DNA of 9,271 bases, from the NCBI GenBank assembly GCA_016938535.1, contig JAFGUL010000071.1:1-9271 (forward strand), in the 5' to 3' direction. The stretch is from Candidatus Delongbacteria bacterium. Its GTDB lineage: Bacteria > Delongbacteria > UBA4055. Positions 1 through 6,607 of this stretch are shown here, piece after piece. The notes beneath the pieces were generated by a model, which saw nothing but the letters and a program-made list of their open reading frames with translations, did not search any database and had not been told where the DNA came from. The translations under genes were made by a program, and so were the position numbers. Position 1 is the first letter of the stretch. Each line of letters begins with the position of its first letter.

Positions 1-1
1 A

Positions 2-907
2 ATTGACGAGCAGCACAGATTCGGAGTCATGCAGAGAGGCGAACTTGTCAAAAAGGCGGAGCACGCTCCGAACATTCTTGTGATGTCTGCGACACCGATC
101 CCGAGAACCCTTTCTCTTTCACTTTACGGCGACCTGGACATTTCGGTCATAGATTCGCTTCCCCTCGGAAGAAAAGCCGTTAAAACAGCAGTAAGAAGCG
201 AAAAAGAGATGAATAAAGTTTATTCGTTCATTAAGACAGAGATAGCAAACGGCAGACAGGCATACATTGTCTATCCGCTTATCGAAAAAACGGGAAAGTC
301 AGACCTGAAAGCGGCCGTTGACGGATTTGACGAACTTGCAAACGGAGTATTCAAAGGGATCCCGGTCGCGCTTCTTCACGGAAGGATGAAGAGCGAAGAG
401 AAGGATTCGGTTATGAACAACTTTAAAGCAGACGAAATTAAGCTCATCGTCAGCACCACTGTGATCGAAGTCGGGGTTGATGTGCCCAACGCGACAGTTA
501 TGCTCGTCATGCACTCCGAAAGATTCGGTCTCTCGCAGCTCCACCAGCTCAGAGGAAGGGTCGGCAGAGGAAGTCATCAGTCTTACTGCATCCTCCATCT
601 CGGCGAAACTGACAACGAGGACACGAGAAAGCGCGTGAAGGTCATGGAAACAACCAACGACGGCTTTAAGATAAGCGAAGCGGACTTCGAGCTGCGCGGA
701 CCGGGCGAGTTCTTCGGAGAAAAGCAGAGCGGGATGACGGACTTGAAGCTCGCCCATCTGATATGGGACAGAGAATTACTTGTTCAGGCGAGGAAAGACG
801 CTTTCGATCTGCTCGAAAAAGATCCCGTGCTTTCCGCATTTCCCGAACTCAGAGACCTCATGAACGAAAAATTCAAAGAAAAAGTTCAATTTCTGGATTA
901 TTCATGA
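2..907 (+). CDS. recG: ATP-dependent DNA helicase RecG, C-terminal part (5' end outside window)
   Basis: RecG is a superfamily 2 DNA translocase that remodels stalled replication forks and Holliday junctions in the cytoplasm. The reading frame is open from base 2, so the gene enters from the left edge; about 301 residues are visible and the N-terminal wedge domain and Walker A motif lie outside. Visible motifs, in order, are the Walker B-like DEQH box followed by RFGV (right at the edge), motif III MSATPIPRT followed by YGDLD, then LHGRM, motif V STTVIEVGVDVPNA, and motif VI QLHQLRGRVGRG. The family-typical tail then follows, with DFELRGPGEFFG and QSGMTDLKLA. The C-terminus looks complete. 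The stop overlaps the next start by 4 bases (ATGA), which points to translational coupling. It is richer in G+C than the genes after it. The family call is secure. Confidence 0.96.
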   Translation: MDEQHRFGVMQRGELVKKAEHAPNILVMSATPIPRTLSLSLYGDLDISVIDSLPLGRKAVKTAVRSEKEMNKVYSFIKTEIANGRQAYIVYPLIEKTGKSDLKAAVDGFDELANGVFKGIPVALLHGRMKSEEKDSVMNNFKADEIKLIVSTTVIEVGVDVPNATVMLVMHSERFGLSQLHQLRGRVGRGSHQSYCILHLGETDNEDTRKRVKVMETTNDGFKISEADFELRGPGEFFGEKQSGMTDLKLAHLIWDRELLVQARKDAFDLLEKDPVLSAFPELRDLMNEKFKEKVQFLDYS

Positions 908-2763
908 GTGACAAACTGCCTGTAAAACCTGTCCGCAACTTGAGCACTTTCAAAGAGCTTAAGAGCTTTTCGGTCTATATCAATCTATTTTCTCAGACCA
1001 AAATCGGCGGAATGACCAGATCTGTATTCAGGATCGTGGTCGAAGATAATATATCACATCACAAATTCATAGGATACAGCTTCGATAAAAGCAGGAACGG
1101 TATAGACATATTCGTCAATTATGTTCTCTCCAATCTTGAAATAAGAGGAGGCCACGATAAAAATCTCAGACTTTTGAACGGCAATGAATTTCTCGGATCG
1201 GATATCATAGAGTACAAACCTGTGAAAAAGCGCGGAAGAAATAAGGTGATCAAAGGTATCCCCAGCCACAGGGAAATAATCAAAAGTATTTATAAAGAAA
1301 TGATATTTAATGACGGCCACGCTGAATTTGAAGGATATTCCGAGACTGACAATCCGATACTCCCGCCCCTGTTCGTTGATTCGTTCTTAAAAGATATTGA
1401 TAAGATCGTAAAGTTCACCGGTTTCTGGCGCAATTACTCTATGGACAAAAAAGATGCCGATATACATAACGAAGCTTTGCATGAGACATCAGGCGAAGTT
1501 GACAGAATAAGAGATGAATTCGAGTTCGAAAAAGCTCTCAGGCTTTACAGCAGGATCGGTAAGGCTGCGGAAAGAATTTCAGGATCCGAAAAACTGTCGG
1601 CCAATTTGCTTTTAAAACGGGCAAAAATATTTTTTCATCTCGAAGAGTATGACAAATGCAGAGAGCTGATCGAAGAGAATTTAAAGGAATTTGAAGCCCT
1701 TAAGCTAAAAGATGAACTCGGGGAGTTCTATTATTATCTCGGAATGATATCTTCTTATGCAAATAACTTTAAAGAGGCTGACTCATATTTCGCCAGATCT
1801 TCAAGGATGTTGACAGATTCAAAAGAACCCGGAAAGACTAATTTATATTTCAGATCGAGGATTAGAAGATTCATTTTGAAAAATGACAATAATCACGCTC
1901 TTACTCTTGTAAATAAGGCTGTACGGCATTCTATCAGGAATAACGATCAGGCAGAGGCCGGTTATCTTTACGGAATTAAATCTGAAATATATTTTCTTGA
2001 CAGAAAATTTGCTCTCGCCGAAGAGACTTTGAATATTCAGCTTGAATACGCCTGCGAGACCAAAGATCCGGTTGCTGAATCAAAATGTCTGGCACAAATG
2101 TTCCAGCTCCTGGCTTACCGCGAGATCACAGACGAAAGCAGACTGTTGAAAGATATCCGAAGAATTCAGTCGCTTGCAAAAGAAATCAGGAAAACAGGCT
2201 ATTATTACGATTCACTAATGAATCTCGGTGTTTTCTGCTACAGGAATGACAGGCTTGATGATGCTGAAAGATATTTCAACAGGGCATCCAGAATATATAC
2301 AGAAAATACGACAGACGCTGCTTCTCATATAATAAATATGATCTTTCTGGCGAAAATCAGGATCGGCAGAAAGAATTTTCTGAGTGCGATAAGACTTCTT
2401 AATAGAATGCTGAAACTGTGTGAAAAGCGCGGTGTAAATATTTATCCCGCATATATAAACAATCTTCTCGGAAGGATATATTTTGAAAACAAAAACCACA
2501 GAAAATCAGTTCTATTCCTTAACAGAGCACTGAAGCTGATCGTAGAGGGAAAGATCAAGGATAAGATCCTCAAAGCTAATACGTTAAAATACATCGGTCT
2601 TAATTATATATCTCTGAATTTCAGTAAGAAAGCGATTGTAAACCTAAATAAAGCTCTCAAATTACTAGAATTAATCAGCAACGATCCCGGTTCGGATGTC
2701 GGTCATGTGATCAGCGATATAAAGTCAGAAATAAATATATTGAAGAATAAAAAGCCGTTATAA
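904..2763 (+). CDS. TPR-repeat protein with an integrase-like (degenerate rve) N-terminal region
   Basis: The protein has 619 residues and no signal peptide or membrane segment, so it is probably cytoplasmic. The start at 904 is chosen because ATGA overlaps the recG stop; the frame stays open to 763, but that would run far back into recG. From about residue 205 to the end it is made of helical pairs of TPR type. Recognisable units lie near 233-265, 272-305, 434-468 (YYDSLMNLGVFCYRNDRLDD), 475-505, 515-545 and 558-590. Residues about 20-180 are different. A strand-like VFRIVVEDNISHHKF is followed by GYSFDKSR, a long helix, LLNGNEF (compare TDNGSEF in rve integrases) and IPSHREIIKSIYKE (compare the SHR..Q.EF segment of integrases). 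The catalytic Asp of the second motif is Leu91, so integrase activity is unlikely. TPR arrays usually bind other proteins; the partner is unknown. The codons are more AT-rich than in recG. The TPR call is firm; the integrase origin is an inference. Confidence 0.8.
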   Translation: MSDKLPVKPVRNLSTFKELKSFSVYINLFSQTKIGGMTRSVFRIVVEDNISHHKFIGYSFDKSRNGIDIFVNYVLSNLEIRGGHDKNLRLLNGNEFLGSDIIEYKPVKKRGRNKVIKGIPSHREIIKSIYKEMIFNDGHAEFEGYSETDNPILPPLFVDSFLKDIDKIVKFTGFWRNYSMDKKDADIHNEALHETSGEVDRIRDEFEFEKALRLYSRIGKAAERISGSEKLSANLLLKRAKIFFHLEEYDKCRELIEENLKEFEALKLKDELGEFYYYLGMISSYANNFKEADSYFARSSRMLTDSKEPGKTNLYFRSRIRRFILKNDNNHALTLVNKAVRHSIRNNDQAEAGYLYGIKSEIYFLDRKFALAEETLNIQLEYACETKDPVAESKCLAQMFQLLAYREITDESRLLKDIRRIQSLAKEIRKTGYYYDSLMNLGVFCYRNDRLDDAERYFNRASRIYTENTTDAASHIINMIFLAKIRIGRKNFLSAIRLLNRMLKLCEKRGVNIYPAYINNLLGRIYFENKNHRKSVLFLNRALKLIVEGKIKDKILKANTLKYIGLNYISLNFSKKAIVNLNKALKLLELISNDPGSDVGHVISDIKSEINILKNKKPL

Positions 2764-2822
2764 TTTTTTATTCGGCAAATTTCATAATCAAAACAAGATA
2801 CAGAATTCTCTGCTGTTTTTTT
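2754..2822 (+). terminator. Weak terminator-like hairpins after the TPR gene
   Basis: A GCCG/CGGC inverted repeat (2754-2757 with 2773-2776) spans the stop codon and holds an inner ATAA/TTAT pairing with a T-rich loop. Further on, ACAG/CTGT (2800-2803 with 2813-2816) is followed by a run of seven T (2816-2822). A third small stem, CCGC-TTTCG-GCGG, lies at 2850-2862 outside this range. None is a strong stem, but together they suggest that transcription from recG ends before the microprotein gene. The remaining bases to 2914 hold no gene that I can see. Confidence 0.35.
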
Positions 2823-2914
2823 ATTGCGTGAGCCCGTCATAAAAAACACCCGCTTTCGGCGGTATCATTTTCCGATCCTTCTTATGTTTGTAGATTACCC
2901 ATAAACCAACCATG

Positions 2915-2922
2915 AAGGAGGG
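2915..2922 (+). promoter_or_regulatory. Strong ribosome binding site (AAGGAGGG)
   Basis: This is the best Shine-Dalgarno sequence in the window. It lies 4 bases before the ATG at 2927 and overlaps a possible in-frame ATG at 2912, so it decides in favour of the downstream start. It suggests that the microprotein is made at a high rate. Confidence 0.75.
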
Positions 2923-2926
2923 CAAA

Positions 2927-3097
2927 ATGAAAAAACTGATACTTGGAATTACGCTGATAGCAGCGCTTTTCGCCACAAGTCTGAAAGCCGAAGAAGTTGA
3001 TCTGAACGGTTGGGTATGGACAGGAACGGGCTGGGTAACAACGGATTCAGGAAACGGAGATGATCCTATTCCTCCAACTCCACCGCCAAAAGGTTAA
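2927..3097 (+). CDS. Exported Trp/Pro-rich microprotein (56 aa), function unknown
   Basis: I do not recognise a family. Residues 1-21 form a clear signal peptide: MKK, a hydrophobic core (LILGITLIAALFA), then a polar SLKA end with likely cleavage before Glu22. The predicted mature peptide is about 35 residues and acidic in its first part. It has two short similar units, GWVWTG and GWVTTD, with three Trp in all, and a Pro-rich tail DPIPPTPPPKG. There is no cysteine or lipobox. The start at 2927 is set by the strong AAGGAGGG site; the in-frame ATG at 2912 would place that site inside the gene. The next gene begins 20 bases after the stop, so the three small genes probably form one transcript. 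A secreted signal, an envelope peptide or a ligand for a downstream protein are all possible. Nothing in the sequence chooses between them. Confidence 0.7.
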   Translation: MKKLILGITLIAALFATSLKAEEVDLNGWVWTGTGWVTTDSGNGDDPIPPTPPPKG

Positions 3098-3107
3098 AAT
3101 AATGAAT

Positions 3108-3111
3108 GGAG
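3108..3111 (+). promoter_or_regulatory. Ribosome binding site GGAG deciding the start at 3118
   Basis: GGAG sits 6 bases before the ATG at 3118. An in-frame ATG at 3106 lies immediately before it and has no Shine-Dalgarno sequence of its own. The same ATGGAG-spacer-ATG arrangement occurs before the gene at 6608. Confidence 0.55.
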
Positions 3112-3117
3112 AAAAAA

Positions 3118-3441
3118 ATGAAATCTGTGAATAACAGCTGCGGTGCCGTGGCTGTTTTCTTCGATACGAAGGACAATTCCGGACTCTTTGAAAAAAACAA
3201 CAGCTATGTGCTGAAGAAATTCGATCTTTACGGAAGAAAATGTGCACTCGTTTCCGAAGGAAGTAGAGTTACTCTACTGAGCAATCCGGGCAACATACAA
3301 GAACAGGAACTGCTTTCGGTTTCGCTGCCGACGGACATGAGTAACAGGGTAAGTTCTCTGATGCTGAAATGGTATAACAATTCCGTAAGCCTGCATGCCG
3401 ATATATGTCTAACCGGAAAGGAAATCAGTAAAAATGAGTAA
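3118..3441 (+). CDS. Hypothetical protein (107 aa) in the small-gene cluster
   Basis: I do not recognise this protein. It is 107 residues from the ATG at 3118 (111 if the ATG at 3106 is used, which lacks a ribosome binding site). There is no signal peptide or membrane segment. Alternating hydrophobic residues in VLKKFDLYGRKCALV, SRVTLLS, LLSVSL and SVSLHADICLTG suggest a small beta-rich domain. Three cysteines are scattered and do not form a metal-binding motif. It lies 20 bases after the exported microprotein and overlaps the next gene by 8 bases, so translation of the two is probably coupled and they may act together. It is a real gene by its spacing, overlap and codon use, but no function can be proposed. 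Confidence 0.6.
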   Translation: MKSVNNSCGAVAVFFDTKDNSGLFEKNNSYVLKKFDLYGRKCALVSEGSRVTLLSNPGNIQEQELLSVSLPTDMSNRVSSLMLKWYNNSVSLHADICLTGKEISKNE

Positions 3442-3685
3442 GTTTAAAACAATGATAGAAAGTGCAATTAAGAGCAAAAGTACGCTGATCGCTAAACACT
3501 GTTACTGCGAAGCTATAACAGATCCGATCGAACTTGAAGTTTTTCCATACAAAATGGACGGAGATTTCCTTGTTTGTTACGATCTTGAAGCAGATCAGCC
3601 CTACGCGATCCATCTGAATAATATATACCATCTGTCTGAAGGAAAAGTGATCACGAGAGATCTGCCCGATTACGGATGGATGTAA
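3434..3685 (+). CDS. Small stand-alone WYL-like domain protein (83 aa)
   Basis: This is a short cytoplasmic protein, 83 residues, whose start overlaps the previous stop by 8 bases. Its layout resembles a single WYL domain. It has an opening helix (IESAIKSK), a strand (LIAKHCY), an LEVFPYKM segment where WYL domains have VEPy.l, then DGDFLVCYDLE where they have the WYLxaxd motif, and finally YAIHLNNIYHLSEG where they have frLdrI..v. WYL domains bind ligands or nucleic acid and usually sit behind a helix-turn-helix as regulators; no helix-turn-helix is visible here. The match is by eye, the diagnostic Trp-Tyr-Leu is changed to Phe-Leu-Val, and other small beta-barrel folds are possible. The gene is the last of the cluster and is followed by a hairpin terminator. 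Confidence 0.55.
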   Translation: MSKFKTMIESAIKSKSTLIAKHCYCEAITDPIELEVFPYKMDGDFLVCYDLEADQPYAIHLNNIYHLSEGKVITRDLPDYGWM

Positions 3686-3705
3686 AACCGTGTAACTCCT
3701 CCCCG

Positions 3706-3761
3706 AAAAGAAAGCCTGTCTGCGTTCATTTTTCTCCTCGTGATGCGGCAGGTTTTCTTTT
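3706..3761 (+). terminator. Hairpin terminator after the small-gene cluster
   Basis: AAAAGAAAGCCTG (3706-3718) pairs with CAGGTTTTCTTTT (3749-3761) over 13 bases with one G-T pair. Further inner pairing between TGC and GCG-type bases is possible. The 3' arm supplies the T-rich tract and the 5' arm is A-rich, so it could also work on the opposite strand. It separates the small-gene cluster from the membrane flavoprotein gene. Confidence 0.7.
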
Positions 3762-3766
3762 ATCAT

Positions 3767-3795
3767 TTGATTATTTTCATTTTAATCTTTAGATT
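3767..3795 (+). promoter_or_regulatory. Possible promoter for the FMN-binding membrane protein
   Basis: TTGATT (3767-3772) and TAGATT (3790-3795) are 17 bases apart, each matching four of six bases of the sigma-70 consensus. The same sites also read as TTTG and TAGATTTA, close to the Bacteroidota type of -33/-7 elements. A start site 6-7 bases after the -10 would fall almost on the ATG at 3805, which has no clear Shine-Dalgarno sequence, so the mRNA could be nearly leaderless. AT-rich sequence makes chance matches easy. Confidence 0.25.
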
Positions 3796-3804
3796 TACAC
3801 CGCT

Positions 3805-4977
3805 ATGAAGAAAAAATTTCTAAAATACTTATACAAGATACCGGCGATACTGATCTTAGTCCTCGTTGTTTTCATGCTGAATGAGGAACCGACAGAAGAT
3901 TTCGATTTCGGATCATTCGATCTTACAGGAAAATTTCAGGAAATAATACCTGAGGCATATTCGGTCGAAGAAGCAAACTATCCTTCAAAATGGTCTGAAA
4001 TATACGGTTCGGATGGAAAAACAATCGCAAAATATATACTAACATCTCCTTTCTGCGACGACATCCGTGGATACGGAGGGAATTTGAAACTCGCCATAGT
4101 TGCTGACGACAGAGAGATCATCAATGGGATTGCGGTATTGAGCCATCGTGAAACGCCTTCGTGGATAAACGGACTGAAAAATATAAAATTCTTTGATTCA
4201 TGGAACGGTAAGACACTATCAGAACTTGAAGCTCATAAGGTTGATGCAGCCTCCGGAGCGACTTTTACTTCAAACGCCGTCAGAGAGATCGTTAAGAAAA
4301 GAACAAGTATATTTACCGGAGCAACTGAATATGTAATATCAGCCGGAAAAACAGAATTAAGATGGATGGAAGGCAAACATTCAGCAGTTCAATATATTAT
4401 TCTTTTAGTATCAATAATTGCACTTTTCATAAAAAATCTAAATAAATTTAGAATTTATATCCAAATTTTATCTATTATATTTTTTGGGATAATATCAGGC
4501 AAATTTATATCTCTTTATTTTCTTGAAACACTTTCTGTGAACGGGATCACTATTCTGACTTCATGGGCAACTGTTTTTCTGCTTATTATCTCAGTCGTTA
4601 TACCTCTGTTCCTGAATAAACATTACTACTGTTACTACATCTGTCCGTTCGGCGGAGTTCAAACGCTTCTCGGAAAGTTGCCGGTCAGGAAAATAAAACC
4701 GAATGCAAAAGTATTAAAATTCATGAGAACCCTGCGACTGATGATCTTTATTTCGATTCTCATTCTGGTCGCAGCGGCAGTCAATATAAATCTTACGCTT
4801 GTAGAACCGTTCAGCTTATTCATCTTCTCCTCAGCCGCTTCGATCACTATCGCAGGCAGCCTAATCATATTCTCAGCCTCGATATTCATGAAAAATCCGT
4901 GGTGCGTTTACCTCTGTCCCACCGGACAGTTTTTTGACCTTTTGAAAGACGGACTACCCTTAAAAAAATCAAATTAG
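3805..4977 (+). CDS. NosR/PceC-like membrane flavoprotein: FMN-binding domain plus two CX3CP motifs
   Basis: This 390-residue inner-membrane protein probably moves electrons across or along the membrane. A positively charged start and one membrane helix (about 12-26) anchor a periplasmic FMN-binding domain (about 40-165). That domain contains GYGGNLKLAIV, the HRETP motif at 114-118 and the flavinylation motif SGAT at 150-153, where Thr153 would carry FMN attached by ApbE. About five further helices follow (near 195-210, 218-240, 250-271, 310-328 and 345-362). Two CX3CP motifs face the cytoplasm: C276-C280-P281 and C367-C371-P372. NosR, NirI and PceC share this layout, but NosR also has ferredoxin 4Fe-4S clusters at its C-terminus, which are absent here. 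In length and layout it is closest to PceC-like proteins. No nos, nap or dehalogenase genes lie nearby, so the pathway is open. The stretch 4381-4540 is unusually AT-rich, as expected for membrane helices. No ribosome binding site is clear. Confidence 0.85.
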   Translation: MKKKFLKYLYKIPAILILVLVVFMLNEEPTEDFDFGSFDLTGKFQEIIPEAYSVEEANYPSKWSEIYGSDGKTIAKYILTSPFCDDIRGYGGNLKLAIVADDREIINGIAVLSHRETPSWINGLKNIKFFDSWNGKTLSELEAHKVDAASGATFTSNAVREIVKKRTSIFTGATEYVISAGKTELRWMEGKHSAVQYIILLVSIIALFIKNLNKFRIYIQILSIIFFGIISGKFISLYFLETLSVNGITILTSWATVFLLIISVVIPLFLNKHYYCYYICPFGGVQTLLGKLPVRKIKPNAKVLKFMRTLRLMIFISILILVAAAVNINLTLVEPFSLFIFSSAASITIAGSLIIFSASIFMKNPWCVYLCPTGQFFDLLKDGLPLKKSN

Positions 4978-4980
4978 TAT

Positions 4981-5015
4981 TTGCATATAGCATTATTTTT
5001 TCGTTACATTATAGT
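4981..5015 (+). promoter_or_regulatory. Possible promoter of the kinase operon
   Basis: The 73-base gap before the first kinase is AT-rich and has no hairpin terminator. TTGCAT (4981-4986) with TACATT (5005-5010) at 18 bases, or the better -10 TATAGT (5010-5015) without a good -35, could start transcription of the three kinases. Readthrough from the flavoprotein gene is equally possible. GGAG at 5039-5042 is a good ribosome binding site for the ATG at 5051. Confidence 0.25.
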
Positions 5016-5050
5016 AGAGAGTTTTTCGGGCATACTGCGGAGTTAAATTT

Positions 5051-6589
5051 ATGTTATCAAAGAACAGTTTCACTGTATTACTTGTTGAGGAAAACGAAGA
5101 TCACCGCATATTGATAAATAATGTCTTTTTAAGGCACGGGAGCAAGTATTCTCTTAAAACTGCAGCTACCTTTGCAGAAGCTCGGGAACAGATACAGGGA
5201 ACAGATATAATTATTACTAACCTGACCCTTCCCGACGGGAGCGGTATAGGATTTTTAAGAGATAAGAACATAAGCGAAAATATTCCTGTTGTGATACTCG
5301 AAAGTTTTGTGGATCAGGAGACCGTTGTAAAAATTCTAAAAGCCGGCGTATTCGATTACATAAACAAAACGGCAGAATCTTTTGAAGCGCTTCCCGAAAA
5401 GATCGATAAATATATTGAACTGAGCAATCTAAAGAAAGAGAAAAAGAGGATATCAGAACAGCAGAGTAAACTGAGTATCGCTATCAATCAGTCCTCCGAA
5501 GCCATAGTGATAACAAATAAAGAAGGGATAATCGAATTTGTTAATCCGGCATTTGAAAAGATCAGCGGCTACAGATCTTCAGAAGTTCTCGGCAAAAAGC
5601 CTTCGCTTCTTAAGAGCGGAAGACATGACAGAAAGTTCTATGAAAATCTGTGGAAAACAATACTTTCAGGAAAGCCGTGGAAAGGCAGAATGATAAATAA
5701 AAACAAGAACGGTGATCTTTACGAAGAAGATGCCTCCATCTCCCCTGTTTTAGGGTCTGACGGTAAGATAGTGAATTTCGTAGCATTAAAGCGCGATGTG
5801 ACCGAAATGATCAGGATCGAAAACCAGCTTCGTCACGCTCAAAAAATGGAAGGCATAGGTACTCTTGCAGCCGGGATCGCTCACGAGATAAACACTCCGC
5901 TTCAATACCTCTATGACAATACTCAATTCATTCAGGAATCATTCTCGAAAATATCTGAAACTTTTTCTGAGCACCCTGGTCATAAAGATAAAGCGGGGGA
6001 TCTTGAATACCTTATGAGTGAGATACCTAAAGCGCTCGAAGAGAATATGAATGGTATTAAGATCGTGAGAAAGATCGTTCTGGCAATGAAGAATTTTTCT
6101 CATCCGGGACTTAAAACAATGAATAAATCAGACATTAATGAGGCAGTCGTATCAACAGTGACGATCACCAGAAATGTATGGAAATATAACGCCGAGATCG
6201 AGACAGATCTAAAAGAAGGTCTGCCTGAGGTTACATGTCATATCGGAGATATCAATCAGGTTTTTCTTAATATGATAACTAATTCAAGCGATGCAATCGG
6301 CGAAACAGGTCGTGACACACCGGGTAAGATCATAATAAGAACCGCTAACGATGATGATTTCGTCTATATTACCATAGAAGATGACGGTGCCGGAATTTCA
6401 CAGGAACCACAGGATAAGATATTTCAGCCTTTCTTCACTACCAAACAGGTGGGTAAAGGTACAGGTCAGGGTCTGGCGTTGAGTTACGATATCATAGTAA
6501 ATAAACACAACGGAGATATTAAAGTCGAATCAGAAAAAGGAAAAGGAACCAGGTTCACTATAAAACTACCGATCGAAAATAATGAATAA
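5051..6589 (+). CDS. Soluble histidine kinase: pseudo-receiver, PAS, HisKA, HATPase
   Basis: This is a cytoplasmic sensor kinase of 512 residues. A response-regulator-like domain (about 6-125) comes first, but its active site is broken. The phosphoacceptor Asp is Asn57 (in ITNLTLPDGSG), the acidic pair is Glu13-Glu14, and the conserved Thr/Ser is Glu84; only Lys106 is kept. A PAS domain follows (about 140-255, with VNPAFEKISGY and the closing RDVTE). Then comes a dimerisation domain with H-box AAGIAHEINTPL, so His278 is the likely phosphorylated residue. The ATPase domain is complete: N-box Asn411 (MITNSSDAI), G1 DDGAGI at 444-449, F-box FQPFFTTK and G2 GKGTGQGL at 468-475. The kinase should therefore be able to autophosphorylate, but cannot accept phosphate on its own receiver. 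GGAG at 5039-5042 supports the start. The next gene, with an intact receiver, begins 18 bases after the stop and is the obvious phosphate acceptor. Confidence 0.93.
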   Translation: MLSKNSFTVLLVEENEDHRILINNVFLRHGSKYSLKTAATFAEAREQIQGTDIIITNLTLPDGSGIGFLRDKNISENIPVVILESFVDQETVVKILKAGVFDYINKTAESFEALPEKIDKYIELSNLKKEKKRISEQQSKLSIAINQSSEAIVITNKEGIIEFVNPAFEKISGYRSSEVLGKKPSLLKSGRHDRKFYENLWKTILSGKPWKGRMINKNKNGDLYEEDASISPVLGSDGKIVNFVALKRDVTEMIRIENQLRHAQKMEGIGTLAAGIAHEINTPLQYLYDNTQFIQESFSKISETFSEHPGHKDKAGDLEYLMSEIPKALEENMNGIKIVRKIVLAMKNFSHPGLKTMNKSDINEAVVSTVTITRNVWKYNAEIETDLKEGLPEVTCHIGDINQVFLNMITNSSDAIGETGRDTPGKIIIRTANDDDFVYITIEDDGAGISQEPQDKIFQPFFTTKQVGKGTGQGLALSYDIIVNKHNGDIKVESEKGKGTRFTIKLPIENNE

Positions 6590-6607
6590 CAATAATGGAG
6601 AAGATCT

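Noticed and set aside
299..757. Reverse-strand open frame inside recG
   Set aside because: It is a shadow of the recG frame: the opposite strand codes clearly for RecG motifs and this frame has no recognisable domain.
763..903. Upstream extension of the TPR gene start to the ATG at 763
   Set aside because: It would overlap 145 bases of a well-conserved RecG C-terminus and the extra residues are the Arg/Ser-rich sort seen in shifted frames. The ATGA overlap at 904 is the natural start.
2868..2896. Promoter before the microprotein gene (TAGATT at 2891-2896)
   Set aside because: The -10-like element resembles that before 3805, but no -35 or TTTG element lies at the right distance. A promoter is likely in this gap but I cannot place it.
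5051..6589. Frameshift or pseudogene as the cause of the lost receiver Asp
   Set aside because: The frame is intact over 512 residues, the fold pattern is kept and the kinase core is fully conserved, so a functional pseudo-receiver is the better reading.
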